NCBI GenBank assembly: GCA_026400815.1 | Contig: JAPLOI010000003.1 | Span: 1-64,000, forward strand | DNA: 64,000 nucleotides | DNA from: Alphaproteobacteria bacterium | Lineage (GTDB): Bacteria > Pseudomonadota > Alphaproteobacteria > Acetobacterales > Acetobacteraceae | Direction: 5' to 3' | In this document: positions 17,366-25,194 of the stretch, piece by piece | Layout of the letters: every line of letters begins with the position of its first letter | Position numbering within the stretch: position 1 is the stretch's first letter | Notes under the pieces: model-generated | Seen by the model: only the letters and a program-made list of their open reading frames with translations | The model's database searches: none | Told to the model about the DNA's origin: nothing | Program-made: the position numbers and the translations under genes

Positions 17366-17389
17366 CCACGCCGCCCCAGGAAGCGGCCG

Positions 17390-19267
17390 ATGAAGCGCGA
17401 GGCCCAGCGCAGCGGCGTGTTCACGCGCCGCGCCCTCATCATCGCCGGCGCCCAGGTGGCCGCCATCGGCGGGCTGGCCGCGCGCCTCTACCAGGTGCAG
17501 GTGGAGGAAGGCGCGCGCTACACCACCATGGCGGAAAGCAACCGCATCAGCGCCCGCCTCATTGCCCCCCCGCGCGGCCGGCTGCTGGACCGCGGCGGCG
17601 CCATCCTGGCCGGCAACCGCCTCAACTGGCGCGCCCTGCTGGTGGCCGAGCAGACCGGCGACGTGGGTGCCACGCTGGAGAATTTCGGCCGCATCGTGCC
17701 GCTGTCCGAAACCGAGCGCGCCCGCATCGAGCGCGAGCTGCGCCGCCACCGCCGCTTCGTGCCGATCATGGTGCGCGAGTTCCTCACCTGGGAGGACATG
17801 GCCCGCATCGAGGTCAACGCCCCCGAGCTGCCCGGCATCCTGGTCGATGTCGGCACCACGCGCGAATACCCGCACGGCCCCGCCATGGCGCATGTGATCG
17901 GCTACGTCGCCCCCCCGGCCGAGGCCGACGTGGCGGAAGACCCGCTGCTGAGCCTGCCCGGCATCCGCGTTGGCCGCGCCGGCATGGAGCGGGTGCACGA
18001 CACCGTGCTGCGCGGCCGCGCCGGCGCGGTGCAGCTGGAGGTGAACGCCGTCGGCCGCGTGATCCGCGAGCTGGACCGGCGCGAGGGCACCCAGGGCCAG
18101 GACGTGAACCTGACCATCGATCTCGACCTGCAGAAATCGGTGCTGGAGCGGCTGGGCGACGAAAGCGCCAGCGCCGTGGTGATGGATGCGCGCAACGGGG
18201 AGGTGCTGGCGATGGCCACCAACCCCAGCTTCGATCCCAGCCTGTTCAACTCCGGCGTCTCCCAGGCGCAATGGGTCGCCTGGACCTCCAACCGCCGCGC
18301 CCCCCTCATCAACAAGGCCGTCGCCGGGCTGTATGCCCCGGGCTCCACCTTCAAGATGATCGTGGCGCTGGCCGGGTTCGAGGCACGGGTGATCACCGTG
18401 GGCGAGACGGTGTACTGCCCGGGCTACCTGGATTTCGGCGACCGCCGCTTCCATTGCTGGCGCAAATACGGCCACGGCTCGGTGGACATGCGCGCGGCCA
18501 TCAAGGTCAGCTGCGACTGCTACTTCTATGAGGTCGCCAAGCGCGTCGGCATCGACCGGATCGCCGCCATGTCCAACCGCTTCGGCCTGGGCACCAAGCT
18601 GGACATCGAGCTGCCTGGTGCCCGCGCCGGCCACGTGCCCACCCGTGCCTGGCGCATCGCCCAGGGCAAGGCGTGGAACATCGGCGACACCATCGTGCAT
18701 GGCATCGGCCAGGGCTTCTTCCAGCTCACCCCCCTTTCGCTCGCGACCATGACAGCGCGGCTGGCCACCGGCCGGCAGGTGGAGCCGCACCTCACGCGGG
18801 CCATCGGCGGCACCATGCAGCGCGGCTCCCGGCCGGAGGATTGGCCGGCGCTGGGCGTGGCGGAGCGCGGCCTGCAGGTGATGCGCGATGCGATGTGGGC
18901 GGTGGTGAACGAGCAGGGCGGCACCGCGCTCATCGCCCGCCTGCCCGCCGCCCCCGGCAGCACCGCGCCGCCCGCCCAGATGGCCGGCAAGACCGGCTCC
19001 GTCCAGGTCCGCAACGTCACCCGTGAGCAGCGCGAACGCGGCTTCAAGTCGGAGAACCTGCCCTGGGAATACCGCCCGCACGCGCTGTTCGTCGGCTACG
19101 CCCCGCATGATGCGCCGCGCTATGCGCTCGCCGTGGTGGTGGAACACGGCAATGCGGGGTCGGAGGCCGCCGCCCCCATGGCGCGGGACATCATGGCCGC
19201 CACCATGGCGCGCGACCCGGTGATCCGCAGCGAACGCCCCCGCGTCGCCGCAGGCGGCGCTCCATGA
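17390..19267 (+). CDS. mrdA: Penicillin-binding protein 2 (elongasome transpeptidase)
   Basis: A class B PBP of 625 residues. An N-terminal TM helix (ALIIAGAQVAAIGGLAARLYQ) is followed by the pedestal domain with RISARLIAPPRGRLLDRGG. The transpeptidase domain has catalytic Ser319 in YAPGSTFKM (SxxK), SCDCYFYEVAKRVG in the SxN region with Asp in place of Asn as the third residue, and Lys534 in MAGKTGSVQVR (KTG). It cross-links lateral peptidoglycan in the periplasm together with RodA, encoded directly downstream. Confidence 0.96.
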   Translation: MKREAQRSGVFTRRALIIAGAQVAAIGGLAARLYQVQVEEGARYTTMAESNRISARLIAPPRGRLLDRGGAILAGNRLNWRALLVAEQTGDVGATLENFGRIVPLSETERARIERELRRHRRFVPIMVREFLTWEDMARIEVNAPELPGILVDVGTTREYPHGPAMAHVIGYVAPPAEADVAEDPLLSLPGIRVGRAGMERVHDTVLRGRAGAVQLEVNAVGRVIRELDRREGTQGQDVNLTIDLDLQKSVLERLGDESASAVVMDARNGEVLAMATNPSFDPSLFNSGVSQAQWVAWTSNRRAPLINKAVAGLYAPGSTFKMIVALAGFEARVITVGETVYCPGYLDFGDRRFHCWRKYGHGSVDMRAAIKVSCDCYFYEVAKRVGIDRIAAMSNRFGLGTKLDIELPGARAGHVPTRAWRIAQGKAWNIGDTIVHGIGQGFFQLTPLSLATMTARLATGRQVEPHLTRAIGGTMQRGSRPEDWPALGVAERGLQVMRDAMWAVVNEQGGTALIARLPAAPGSTAPPAQMAGKTGSVQVRNVTREQRERGFKSENLPWEYRPHALFVGYAPHDAPRYALAVVVEHGNAGSEAAAPMARDIMAATMARDPVIRSERPRVAAGGAP

Positions 19268-19295
19268 ATCCCGTGGCCGAGGGAGGCCCGCCGCG

Positions 19296-20447
19296 ATGAG
19301 CGGGATGGAACGCCGCCTGATCCGCGACAACTCCTTCGACATTACCAGCAAGCTGTTCCGCATCAGCTGGATCTACGTGCTGCTGCTCTCGGCCCTGGCC
19401 GGCGTGGGCTACGTGGCGCTTTATTCCGCCGCCGGCGGCGCGCCGGACCCCTATGCGGCGCGCCACATGTTCCGCTTCGCCGTCGGCCTGGTGCTGATGC
19501 TCAGCATCGCCATGATCGACATCCGCTTCATCCAGAAGATGTCCTGGCTGGCCTGGCTCGGCGGCGTGGTGCTGCTGGTGCTGGTGCTCAAGATGGGCAA
19601 TGTGGGCAAGGGCGCGCAGCGCTGGATCGAGCTGGGCGGCATGCAGTGGCAGCCCTCGGAGCTGATGAAGCTCTGCCTCGTGCTCGGGCTCGCCTCCTGG
19701 TTCCACCGCGCCAGCTGGGAGAAGATGGGCAACCCGCTGTTCCTGATCCCGCCGCTGATCGCAGTCGCCATCCCGGTCGGGCTGATCCTGAAGCAGCCCA
19801 ACCTCGGCACCGCCGTGATCACCGCCGTGGTGGGCGGCACGGTGTTCCTGGGCGCCGGGCTGCGCTGGTGGAAAGTGGCACTGGCTGCGGGCGGCGTGGT
19901 GGGCGGCGCACCGATCGCCTACAGCCACCTGCGCGACTACCAGCGCGCCCGCATCGATACCTTCCTGAACCCCGAGAGCGACCCGCTCGGCGCCGGCTAC
20001 AACATCATCCAGTCCAAGATCGCGCTCGGCTCCGGCGGCATCTGGGGCAAGGGTTACCTGCAGGGCACCCAGGGCCATCTGAACTTCCTGCCGGAAAAAC
20101 AGACCGACTTCATCTTCACCATGCTGGCCGAGGAATTCGGCCTGGTCGGCAGCCTGGCCGTGCTGGGCCTGCTGGCCTGCATCATCCTGGGTGGCATGCT
20201 GATCGCGCTGCGCTGCCGCCACCAGTACGGAAGGCTGGTGGCGCTGGGCATCAGCATGAACTTCTTCATGTATGTCTTCGTGAACATCGCCATGGTGATG
20301 GGCGCCATCCCCGTGGGCGGCGTGCCGCTGCCGCTGGTCAGCCATGGCGGCTCGGCGATGATCATGGTGATGATCGGCATGGGCGTGTTGATGAGCGTGC
20401 ACGTCCACCGGGACGTGGAGTTCGACGAACGCCAGCGAGATTTGTGA
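19296..20447 (+). CDS. rodA: RodA, SEDS peptidoglycan glycosyltransferase
   Basis: A 383-residue polytopic SEDS protein that polymerises lipid II glycans. About ten TM segments. Family motifs seen: GAQRWIELGGMQWQPSELMKL, KQPNLGTAVI, GAGYNIIQSKIALGSGGIWGKGYLQGTQ, FLPEKQTDFIFTMLAEEFG, and the C-terminal IPVGGVPLPLVSHGGSAMI. The ATG at 19296 follows GGGAGGCCCG. It closes the mre/mrd cluster and runs convergent with the hydrolase gene 13 bases later. Confidence 0.96.
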   Translation: MSGMERRLIRDNSFDITSKLFRISWIYVLLLSALAGVGYVALYSAAGGAPDPYAARHMFRFAVGLVLMLSIAMIDIRFIQKMSWLAWLGGVVLLVLVLKMGNVGKGAQRWIELGGMQWQPSELMKLCLVLGLASWFHRASWEKMGNPLFLIPPLIAVAIPVGLILKQPNLGTAVITAVVGGTVFLGAGLRWWKVALAAGGVVGGAPIAYSHLRDYQRARIDTFLNPESDPLGAGYNIIQSKIALGSGGIWGKGYLQGTQGHLNFLPEKQTDFIFTMLAEEFGLVGSLAVLGLLACIILGGMLIALRCRHQYGRLVALGISMNFFMYVFVNIAMVMGAIPVGGVPLPLVSHGGSAMIMVMIGMGVLMSVHVHRDVEFDERQRDL

Positions 20448-20460
20448 AGGGCCTCCGCCC

Positions 20461-21477
20461 TCAGTTGGCGGCAGCCGCGGTGGTGTCCGCCCGTGCGAGC
20501 CGCGCCTCTTCCGCCACCCTGGCCAGGAACAGCAGCACAAGCCGGCCCACCGTCTGCCATCCGGTCTCGCCGATCAGGAACTCGTGCCCCCCGTCCGTCA
20601 GGTGCCACTCCACGTGCTCCGACAGCGGGATGTCGCGCAGGTCCTCGGCAGTGCCGTAGGGGTCGTCCCGCCCCTGGATGATCAGCGTGGGCGTCTGGAT
20701 CGTGGCGAGATGGGCATGGCGCTCCGGCTCCGGCACCCGCCCGGGCGCATGGAACGGAAAGCCCAGGCACACCACGGCGGCCACGTCCGCCTGGCGCGCA
20801 TGCAGCGTGGCCACCCGCGCGCCGGAGGAGCGGCCGAACAGCACCGCGCCGCCCGCCTGCCCCTGCAGCGCCGCGGCCAGCCGCTGCTGCCGGGCGGCCA
20901 GGTTGCGCTCGTGATGGCCGCGATGGTCCGGCGCCAGCATGTCTGCCTGTCCCACCATCGTGCCGGCCAGGAACGGCGCCAGCACGCGGCATAGATGCGT
21001 CTCCACATAGCCGTCCGCCGGCCAGGAATCGCCGCACAGGAAGGCGCCGTGATGGCTTGGCGCGATCTCCGTGCCGGGCGCCCCGTAGCCGCGCACCACC
21101 AGCACCGAAGGCCGGTTGAGCCCCTCGAACATCGCCGCCGGCAGCACCGCCTCGGCTCCCGTCCAGCGCCAGCCATTGGCTTCCTGCGCATGGAAGCCGG
21201 GGCCGAACGCCGCGGAGCCCGCAGCGAAATGCCGCCGCCCGCCCGCCGTCACGATGTCGATGCCCGTCACCGCGAAGCCCAGTTCCCGCCGATCCGCCGA
21301 GGGGCCGTGGTCGCAGGGGCGGAACGTCGCCGCCCGCAGCACAACCTCGCCCGGCATGGGTGGCAGCGCGAACGCAAGCCAGCCCGGCGCGCTCAGCACC
21401 GGCAGCTGCTCGGCGCCCTTGTTCCTGCTCGTGACGAGGCGCAAGCCCCGGAGCCCCACCCCAGCCGAAATCAGCAT
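20461..21477 (-). CDS. Alpha/beta-hydrolase family protein
   Basis: A 338-residue protein with an unusual ~100-residue N-terminal beta-rich region (LPVLSAPGWLAFALPPMPGEVVLRAATFRP). An alpha/beta-hydrolase core follows: nucleophile elbow GRSSGARVA (Ser in G-x-S-x-G), acid LIIQGRDDPYG, and His in DGGHEFLIGE. VLVVRGYGAPGTEIAPSHHG precedes the core. The active-site triad appears complete. Substrate is not evident; it could be an esterase or dienelactone-hydrolase-like enzyme. It is transcribed away from a 118-base gap shared with chrA. Confidence 0.7.
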   Translation of the reverse strand: MLISAGVGLRGLRLVTSRNKGAEQLPVLSAPGWLAFALPPMPGEVVLRAATFRPCDHGPSADRRELGFAVTGIDIVTAGGRRHFAAGSAAFGPGFHAQEANGWRWTGAEAVLPAAMFEGLNRPSVLVVRGYGAPGTEIAPSHHGAFLCGDSWPADGYVETHLCRVLAPFLAGTMVGQADMLAPDHRGHHERNLAARQQRLAAALQGQAGGAVLFGRSSGARVATLHARQADVAAVVCLGFPFHAPGRVPEPERHAHLATIQTPTLIIQGRDDPYGTAEDLRDIPLSEHVEWHLTDGGHEFLIGETGWQTVGRLVLLFLARVAEEARLARADTTAAAAN

Positions 21478-21595
21478 CCAGCCTCTCCGACCATCGAATC
21501 GTGCCAGGACGCTAGGGCGGGGTGGTTAATCGAAAATCACCAGATGTCTCAAAAGAGTATTTATTCTCGGCCTGTGATGGGTTGTCCAGCTCCGG

Positions 21596-22777
21596 CTACC
21601 CCCCCAGCAAGGCGCCCGCCGCCGCGGCGGCAACCACCACCGCCCAGGGCGGTGCCTTCCACAGCACCAGCGCCACGAAGGCGGCCAGCACCAGCGCGAA
21701 ATCCGCGGGCATATGCACGCTGCCCTGCCAGATCGGGTTGAACAGCGCCGCGAGCAGAATGCCCACCACCGCCGCATTCACCCCGCGCAGCGCCGCCTGC
21801 GCATCGGGCCGCCGCCGCAGCCCGTCCCAGAAGGGCAGGGCGCCCACCATCAGCAGCAGCCCGGGCAGGAAGATCGCCACCAGCACCACCGCCCCGCCCA
21901 GCACGCCGCCCGAGCCGGCGCCGAGGAAGGCGCCGAAGGTGAACAGCGGCCCCGGCACCGCCTGGGCCAGCGCATAGCCGGCCAGGAACGCATCCGCCGA
22001 AACCCAGCCGGAGGGCACGAAGGCCCGCTCCAGCAGCGGCAGCACCACGTGCCCGCCGCCGAACACCAAGGCACCCGCCCGGTACCCCGCCTCCGCCAGC
22101 GCCGCCCCATGGCCCAGCGGCGCCAGCACCGGCAGCCCCACCCGCAGCACCAGGAACGCCGCCAGCGCCGCCAGCGCCGGCCCGCGCCCGATCGCGATGC
22201 CCAGCGGTGCGCCCACCGAGCCCGCGCCGTCCCGGCACAGCGCCAGCCCCAACCCGGCACCCACCGCAATCACGGCGATCTGCGTCGCGGGCGAGGGCAG
22301 CAGCAGCAGAGCCACCGCCGCCGCCGCCGCGATCGTGGCGCGCGTGCGGTCCGGCGCCAGGCTGCCCGCCATGCCCCACACCGCCTGCGCCACCACCGCC
22401 ACGGCCACCAGCTTCAGCCCGTGCACGATGCCGGCCCCGATCCCGCCCGTCGCCAGGTCCACCCCATAGGCCGCGGCCATCATCACCAGCGCGGAGGGCA
22501 TGGTGAACCCGATCCACGCCGCGATCCCACCCGCCAGCCCGCCGCGCAGCATCCCCAGCGCGAACCCGGTCTGGCTGCTCGCCGGCCCCGGCAGGAACTG
22601 CGCCAGCGCCACCAGGTCGGCGTATTCCGCCTCGCCGAGCCACTTGCGCCGCGTCACGAACTCCGCCCGGAAATAGCCCAGATGCGCAACGGGGCCGCCG
22701 AAGCTGGTCAGCCCCAGCCGCAGGAAGATCAGCAAAATGGCCAGGAAGCCGTCGCGGCGTGGGGCAGGGTGGGTCAC
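21596..22777 (-). CDS. chrA: Chromate transporter family protein (CHR, ChrA-like)
   Basis: A 393-residue inner-membrane CHR-family transporter with two homologous halves. The first begins LLIFLRLGLTSFGGPVAHLGYFRAEFVTRRKWL and LALAQFLPGPASSQTGFALGMLRGG-type motifs. The second contains GALVFGGGHVVLPLLERAFV and YALAQAVPGPLFTFGAFLGA. Known members export chromate by proton antiport, but many genomic copies lack a demonstrated chromate role. The start is GTG 22777; longer open frame upstream runs through the GNAT gene. It lies 38 bases downstream of that gene. Confidence 0.9.
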   Translation of the reverse strand: MTHPAPRRDGFLAILLIFLRLGLTSFGGPVAHLGYFRAEFVTRRKWLGEAEYADLVALAQFLPGPASSQTGFALGMLRGGLAGGIAAWIGFTMPSALVMMAAAYGVDLATGGIGAGIVHGLKLVAVAVVAQAVWGMAGSLAPDRTRATIAAAAAVALLLLPSPATQIAVIAVGAGLGLALCRDGAGSVGAPLGIAIGRGPALAALAAFLVLRVGLPVLAPLGHGAALAEAGYRAGALVFGGGHVVLPLLERAFVPSGWVSADAFLAGYALAQAVPGPLFTFGAFLGAGSGGVLGGAVVLVAIFLPGLLLMVGALPFWDGLRRRPDAQAALRGVNAAVVGILLAALFNPIWQGSVHMPADFALVLAAFVALVLWKAPPWAVVVAAAAAGALLGG

Positions 22778-22815
22778 GTCGGGTGTCCTCGGGCGGGCAA
22801 CCCCGGCAGCATTGG

Positions 22816-23244
22816 TCAGCCCGGCTGAAGAGGCAACTTGAAGGTGATGTCGTGGCGGCTGCGCCCGGCCTCGATCCAGCCGAAGCGGCGATAGAACGCC
22901 TCCGCCCGCGTGCCGGCCCCGGTTTCCAGCACCGCCTCGCCCACGCCCTGCTCCGTCAGCCAGTCCACGCAGGCGCGCATCAGCGCCAGGCCCACGCCGC
23001 GCCCCTCGCAGCCCGGCCGCACGAACAGCGCCCACACCTCACCATCCAGCGCCGCGATGCAGAACCCCAGGATCGCGCCGTCCGCCTCCGCCACCCAGCC
23101 GCGGCCGCGCCGCGTGATGTAGTCCTCGTAGATCTCGCGCGTCACCCGCGACGGATCAGACAGCCGGTTCTCCGCCACCGACAGCCGCAGTTCCATCACC
23201 GCGTCCCAGTCCTCCGGCCGCGCCGGCCGAAGGCGGGGCGTCAC
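22816..23244 (-). CDS. GNAT family N-acetyltransferase
   Basis: A 142-residue single-domain acetyltransferase. The fold starts PRLRPARPEDWDAVMELRLSV, and the acetyl-CoA loop is ALFVRPGCEGRGVGLALMRACVDW (the Q/RxxGxG/A motif), ending EAFYRRFGWIEAGRSRHDI. Its GTG start at 23244 overlaps the tam stop by four bases (GTGA), so the two are translationally coupled. Substrate unknown. Confidence 0.88.
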   Translation of the reverse strand: MTPRLRPARPEDWDAVMELRLSVAENRLSDPSRVTREIYEDYITRRGRGWVAEADGAILGFCIAALDGEVWALFVRPGCEGRGVGLALMRACVDWLTEQGVGEAVLETGAGTRAEAFYRRFGWIEAGRSRHDITFKLPLQPG

Positions 23245-24053
23245 CGCCGCGCCATGATGAACAGCCGCTGGAACGGCAGCAGCGTGGTCCCGTCCGCCCG
23301 GCGCGGATAATGCGGCGCCACCGCCTCGGTATAGGCCGCGAGGAACGCCGCCCGCAGGCCTTCCGGCAGCGGGTCGAGGAACGGCCGCAGGCTGGTCCCG
23401 CTCGCCCACTGCACCGCCGCGTTCTCGCCGCTGAGCGCATGCAGGTAGATCGTCTCCCAGATATCCAGGGAGGCGGCGATGGGCTTCAGGATGTCCCAGT
23501 ACTGCCCGGGCTCCAGGATCGGCGGCGCCCCCCCGACATCGGCCAGCAGCGAGGCCCAAGGCCCCGTGGCCGCCACCTCGTGCTGCAACGCCCGGATCGG
23601 GGCCGCATGCATCGCCGGCATCTGCACCGCCAGCGTGCCACCCGGCGCCAGCTGCGCCAGCAGCCGCGGGAACAGCGCTGCATGCCCACCCAGCCAGTGC
23701 AGCGCGGCATTGGAGTAGATCACGTCCACCCCGCGTCCCTCTGGCGCCTCGGCCGTCCAGCTGCCGAAATCCGCCTCCGCGAACCGGCACCCCGGCGCGG
23801 CGCGGCGCGCCTTTTCCAGCATCGCCGCCGAGCCATCGATGCCCAGCACATCCGCCCCCGGCCAGCGCTGCTTCAGGAACACGCTCACATTGCCGGGCCC
23901 GCAGCCCAGATCCACCACCCGGGCCGGCGCATCGGCATCCACATTCGCCAGCAAATCGAGCGCCGGCCGCAGCCGCTCATCGCCGTAGCGCAGATAGATC
24001 GAGGGATCCCAGCTCGTCGCGATCCCCACAGGCCCGCGGGCCGGCTCAGACAT
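23241..24053 (-). CDS. tam: Trans-aconitate 2-methyltransferase
   Basis: A 270-residue class I SAM-dependent methyltransferase. Motif I is VVDLGCGPGNVSVFLKQRWPGADVLGIDGS; later DVIYSNAALHWLGGHAALFPRLLAQLAPGG, FDVWETIYLH-type segment (LDIWETIYLHALSG) and VQWASGTSLRPFLDPL are characteristic of Tam, which methyl-esterifies trans-aconitate to relieve inhibition of aconitase. The ATG at 24053 overlaps the preceding aminotransferase end by eight bases. Placement inside a sugar-modification operon is unusual for this function. Confidence 0.88.
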   Translation of the reverse strand: MSEPARGPVGIATSWDPSIYLRYGDERLRPALDLLANVDADAPARVVDLGCGPGNVSVFLKQRWPGADVLGIDGSAAMLEKARRAAPGCRFAEADFGSWTAEAPEGRGVDVIYSNAALHWLGGHAALFPRLLAQLAPGGTLAVQMPAMHAAPIRALQHEVAATGPWASLLADVGGAPPILEPGQYWDILKPIAASLDIWETIYLHALSGENAAVQWASGTSLRPFLDPLPEGLRAAFLAAYTEAVAPHYPRRADGTTLLPFQRLFIMARR

Positions 24054-25185
24054 GCGCCAGCACCGCGTCGCAGATGCGCGCCAGGTCCTCCTCCGTCAGG
24101 TCCGGATGGATCGGCAGCGCCATGATCCGCCCAGCCAAATCCTCGGAGACCGGCAGCGCCGCCCCATCATGCGCGCCCTGGTAGGCCGGCTGCTGGTGCA
24201 GCGGCTTCGGATAGTAGATGGCACTCGGCACCCCGGCGGCCTTCAGCCCATCCTGCAGCTTCGTCCGCGCGGCGCCATCGGGCAGCAGGATCGCATAGAT
24301 CGCCCAGGCCGCCTTGCTGTCCGCCACCCGCGCCGGCGTCACCACCGCATTGCCCAGCCGGGAATCGTAGTACGCCGCCACGCGCTCACGCGCCGCCAGC
24401 TCGTCGGCGAACACCGTCAGCTTGCTCAGCAGCACCGCCGCCTGCAGCGTATCCAGCCGCCCGTTCATGCCGGTGCGCAGCACCTCGTAGCGCGTGGTGC
24501 CCTCGCCATGGGTGCGCAGGCTGCGATACAGCGCCGCCCGCTCGTCGCTGTCGGTGAACAGCGCGCCGCCATCGCCATAGGCCCCCAGCGGCTTGCTCGG
24601 GAAGAAGCTCGTCGCCGTCGCATCCGCCATCGTGCCCAGCATCCGGCCAGACAGGCTCGCCCCGAAGCTCTGCGCGCAATCATCCAGCGTCACCAGTTTC
24701 TCGCGCGCGGCAATGGCCGCCAGCGCAGGCCAATCCGCCGGCTGCCCGAACAGATCCACCCCGATCAGCATGCGCGGCACCAGCTTTCCCGCCGCCCGCA
24801 CCTCGGCCACCCTTGCTGCCAGATGCGCCGGGTCGATCTGGAAGGTGCGCGGATCCACATCCACGAACACCGGCGTCGCGCCGAGCACCAGCGGCACCTC
24901 GGCCGTGGCGGTATAGGTGAAGGCCGGCAGGAACACCGCATCCCCGCGCCCGATCTCCTCGGCCATCATGGCGATCTGCAGCGCATCGGTGCCGGAGCTG
25001 ATCGAAATGCAGTGCTTCGCCCCGCAGAATTTCGCCAGTTCCTGCTCCAGCTCCACCACTTCGGGCCCCAGGATGAACTGGCAATGCCCCAGCACCGCCT
25101 CCAGCCGTCGGCGCAGATCGGCCTCGATCCGGGCCTGCTGGCCCTTGAGGTCGATGAAGGGGATCGGGCGCGGCTGTTCGTTCAT
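24046..25185 (-). CDS. DegT/DnrJ/EryC1 family sugar aminotransferase
   Basis: A 379-residue PLP-dependent aminotransferase acting on nucleotide-linked keto-sugars. Seen: PFIDLKGQQARIEADL N-terminus, SISSGTDALQIAM, TLDDCAQSFGA with the PLP-contacting Asp, catalytic Lys198 in TSFFPSKPLGAYGDGGAL, and RTGMNGRLDTLQAAVLLSKL. The gene lies nine bases after a CapD/FlaA1-type dehydratase; such pairs convert UDP-GlcNAc to a UDP-4-amino-4,6-dideoxy sugar (as PglF-PglE or WbpM-WbpE). A downstream GNAT might N-acetylate the product, though Tam intervenes. Confidence 0.93.
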   Translation of the reverse strand: MNEQPRPIPFIDLKGQQARIEADLRRRLEAVLGHCQFILGPEVVELEQELAKFCGAKHCISISSGTDALQIAMMAEEIGRGDAVFLPAFTYTATAEVPLVLGATPVFVDVDPRTFQIDPAHLAARVAEVRAAGKLVPRMLIGVDLFGQPADWPALAAIAAREKLVTLDDCAQSFGASLSGRMLGTMADATATSFFPSKPLGAYGDGGALFTDSDERAALYRSLRTHGEGTTRYEVLRTGMNGRLDTLQAAVLLSKLTVFADELAARERVAAYYDSRLGNAVVTPARVADSKAAWAIYAILLPDGAARTKLQDGLKAAGVPSAIYYPKPLHQQPAYQGAHDGAALPVSEDLAGRIMALPIHPDLTEEDLARICDAVLAHV

Positions 25186-25194
25186 GTCAGTCCC

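Noticed and set aside
16739-19363. 874-codon open frame on the minus strand
   Set aside because: It runs through mreD and mrdA on the other strand; those genes are certain from motifs, and the frame has a low-complexity composition.
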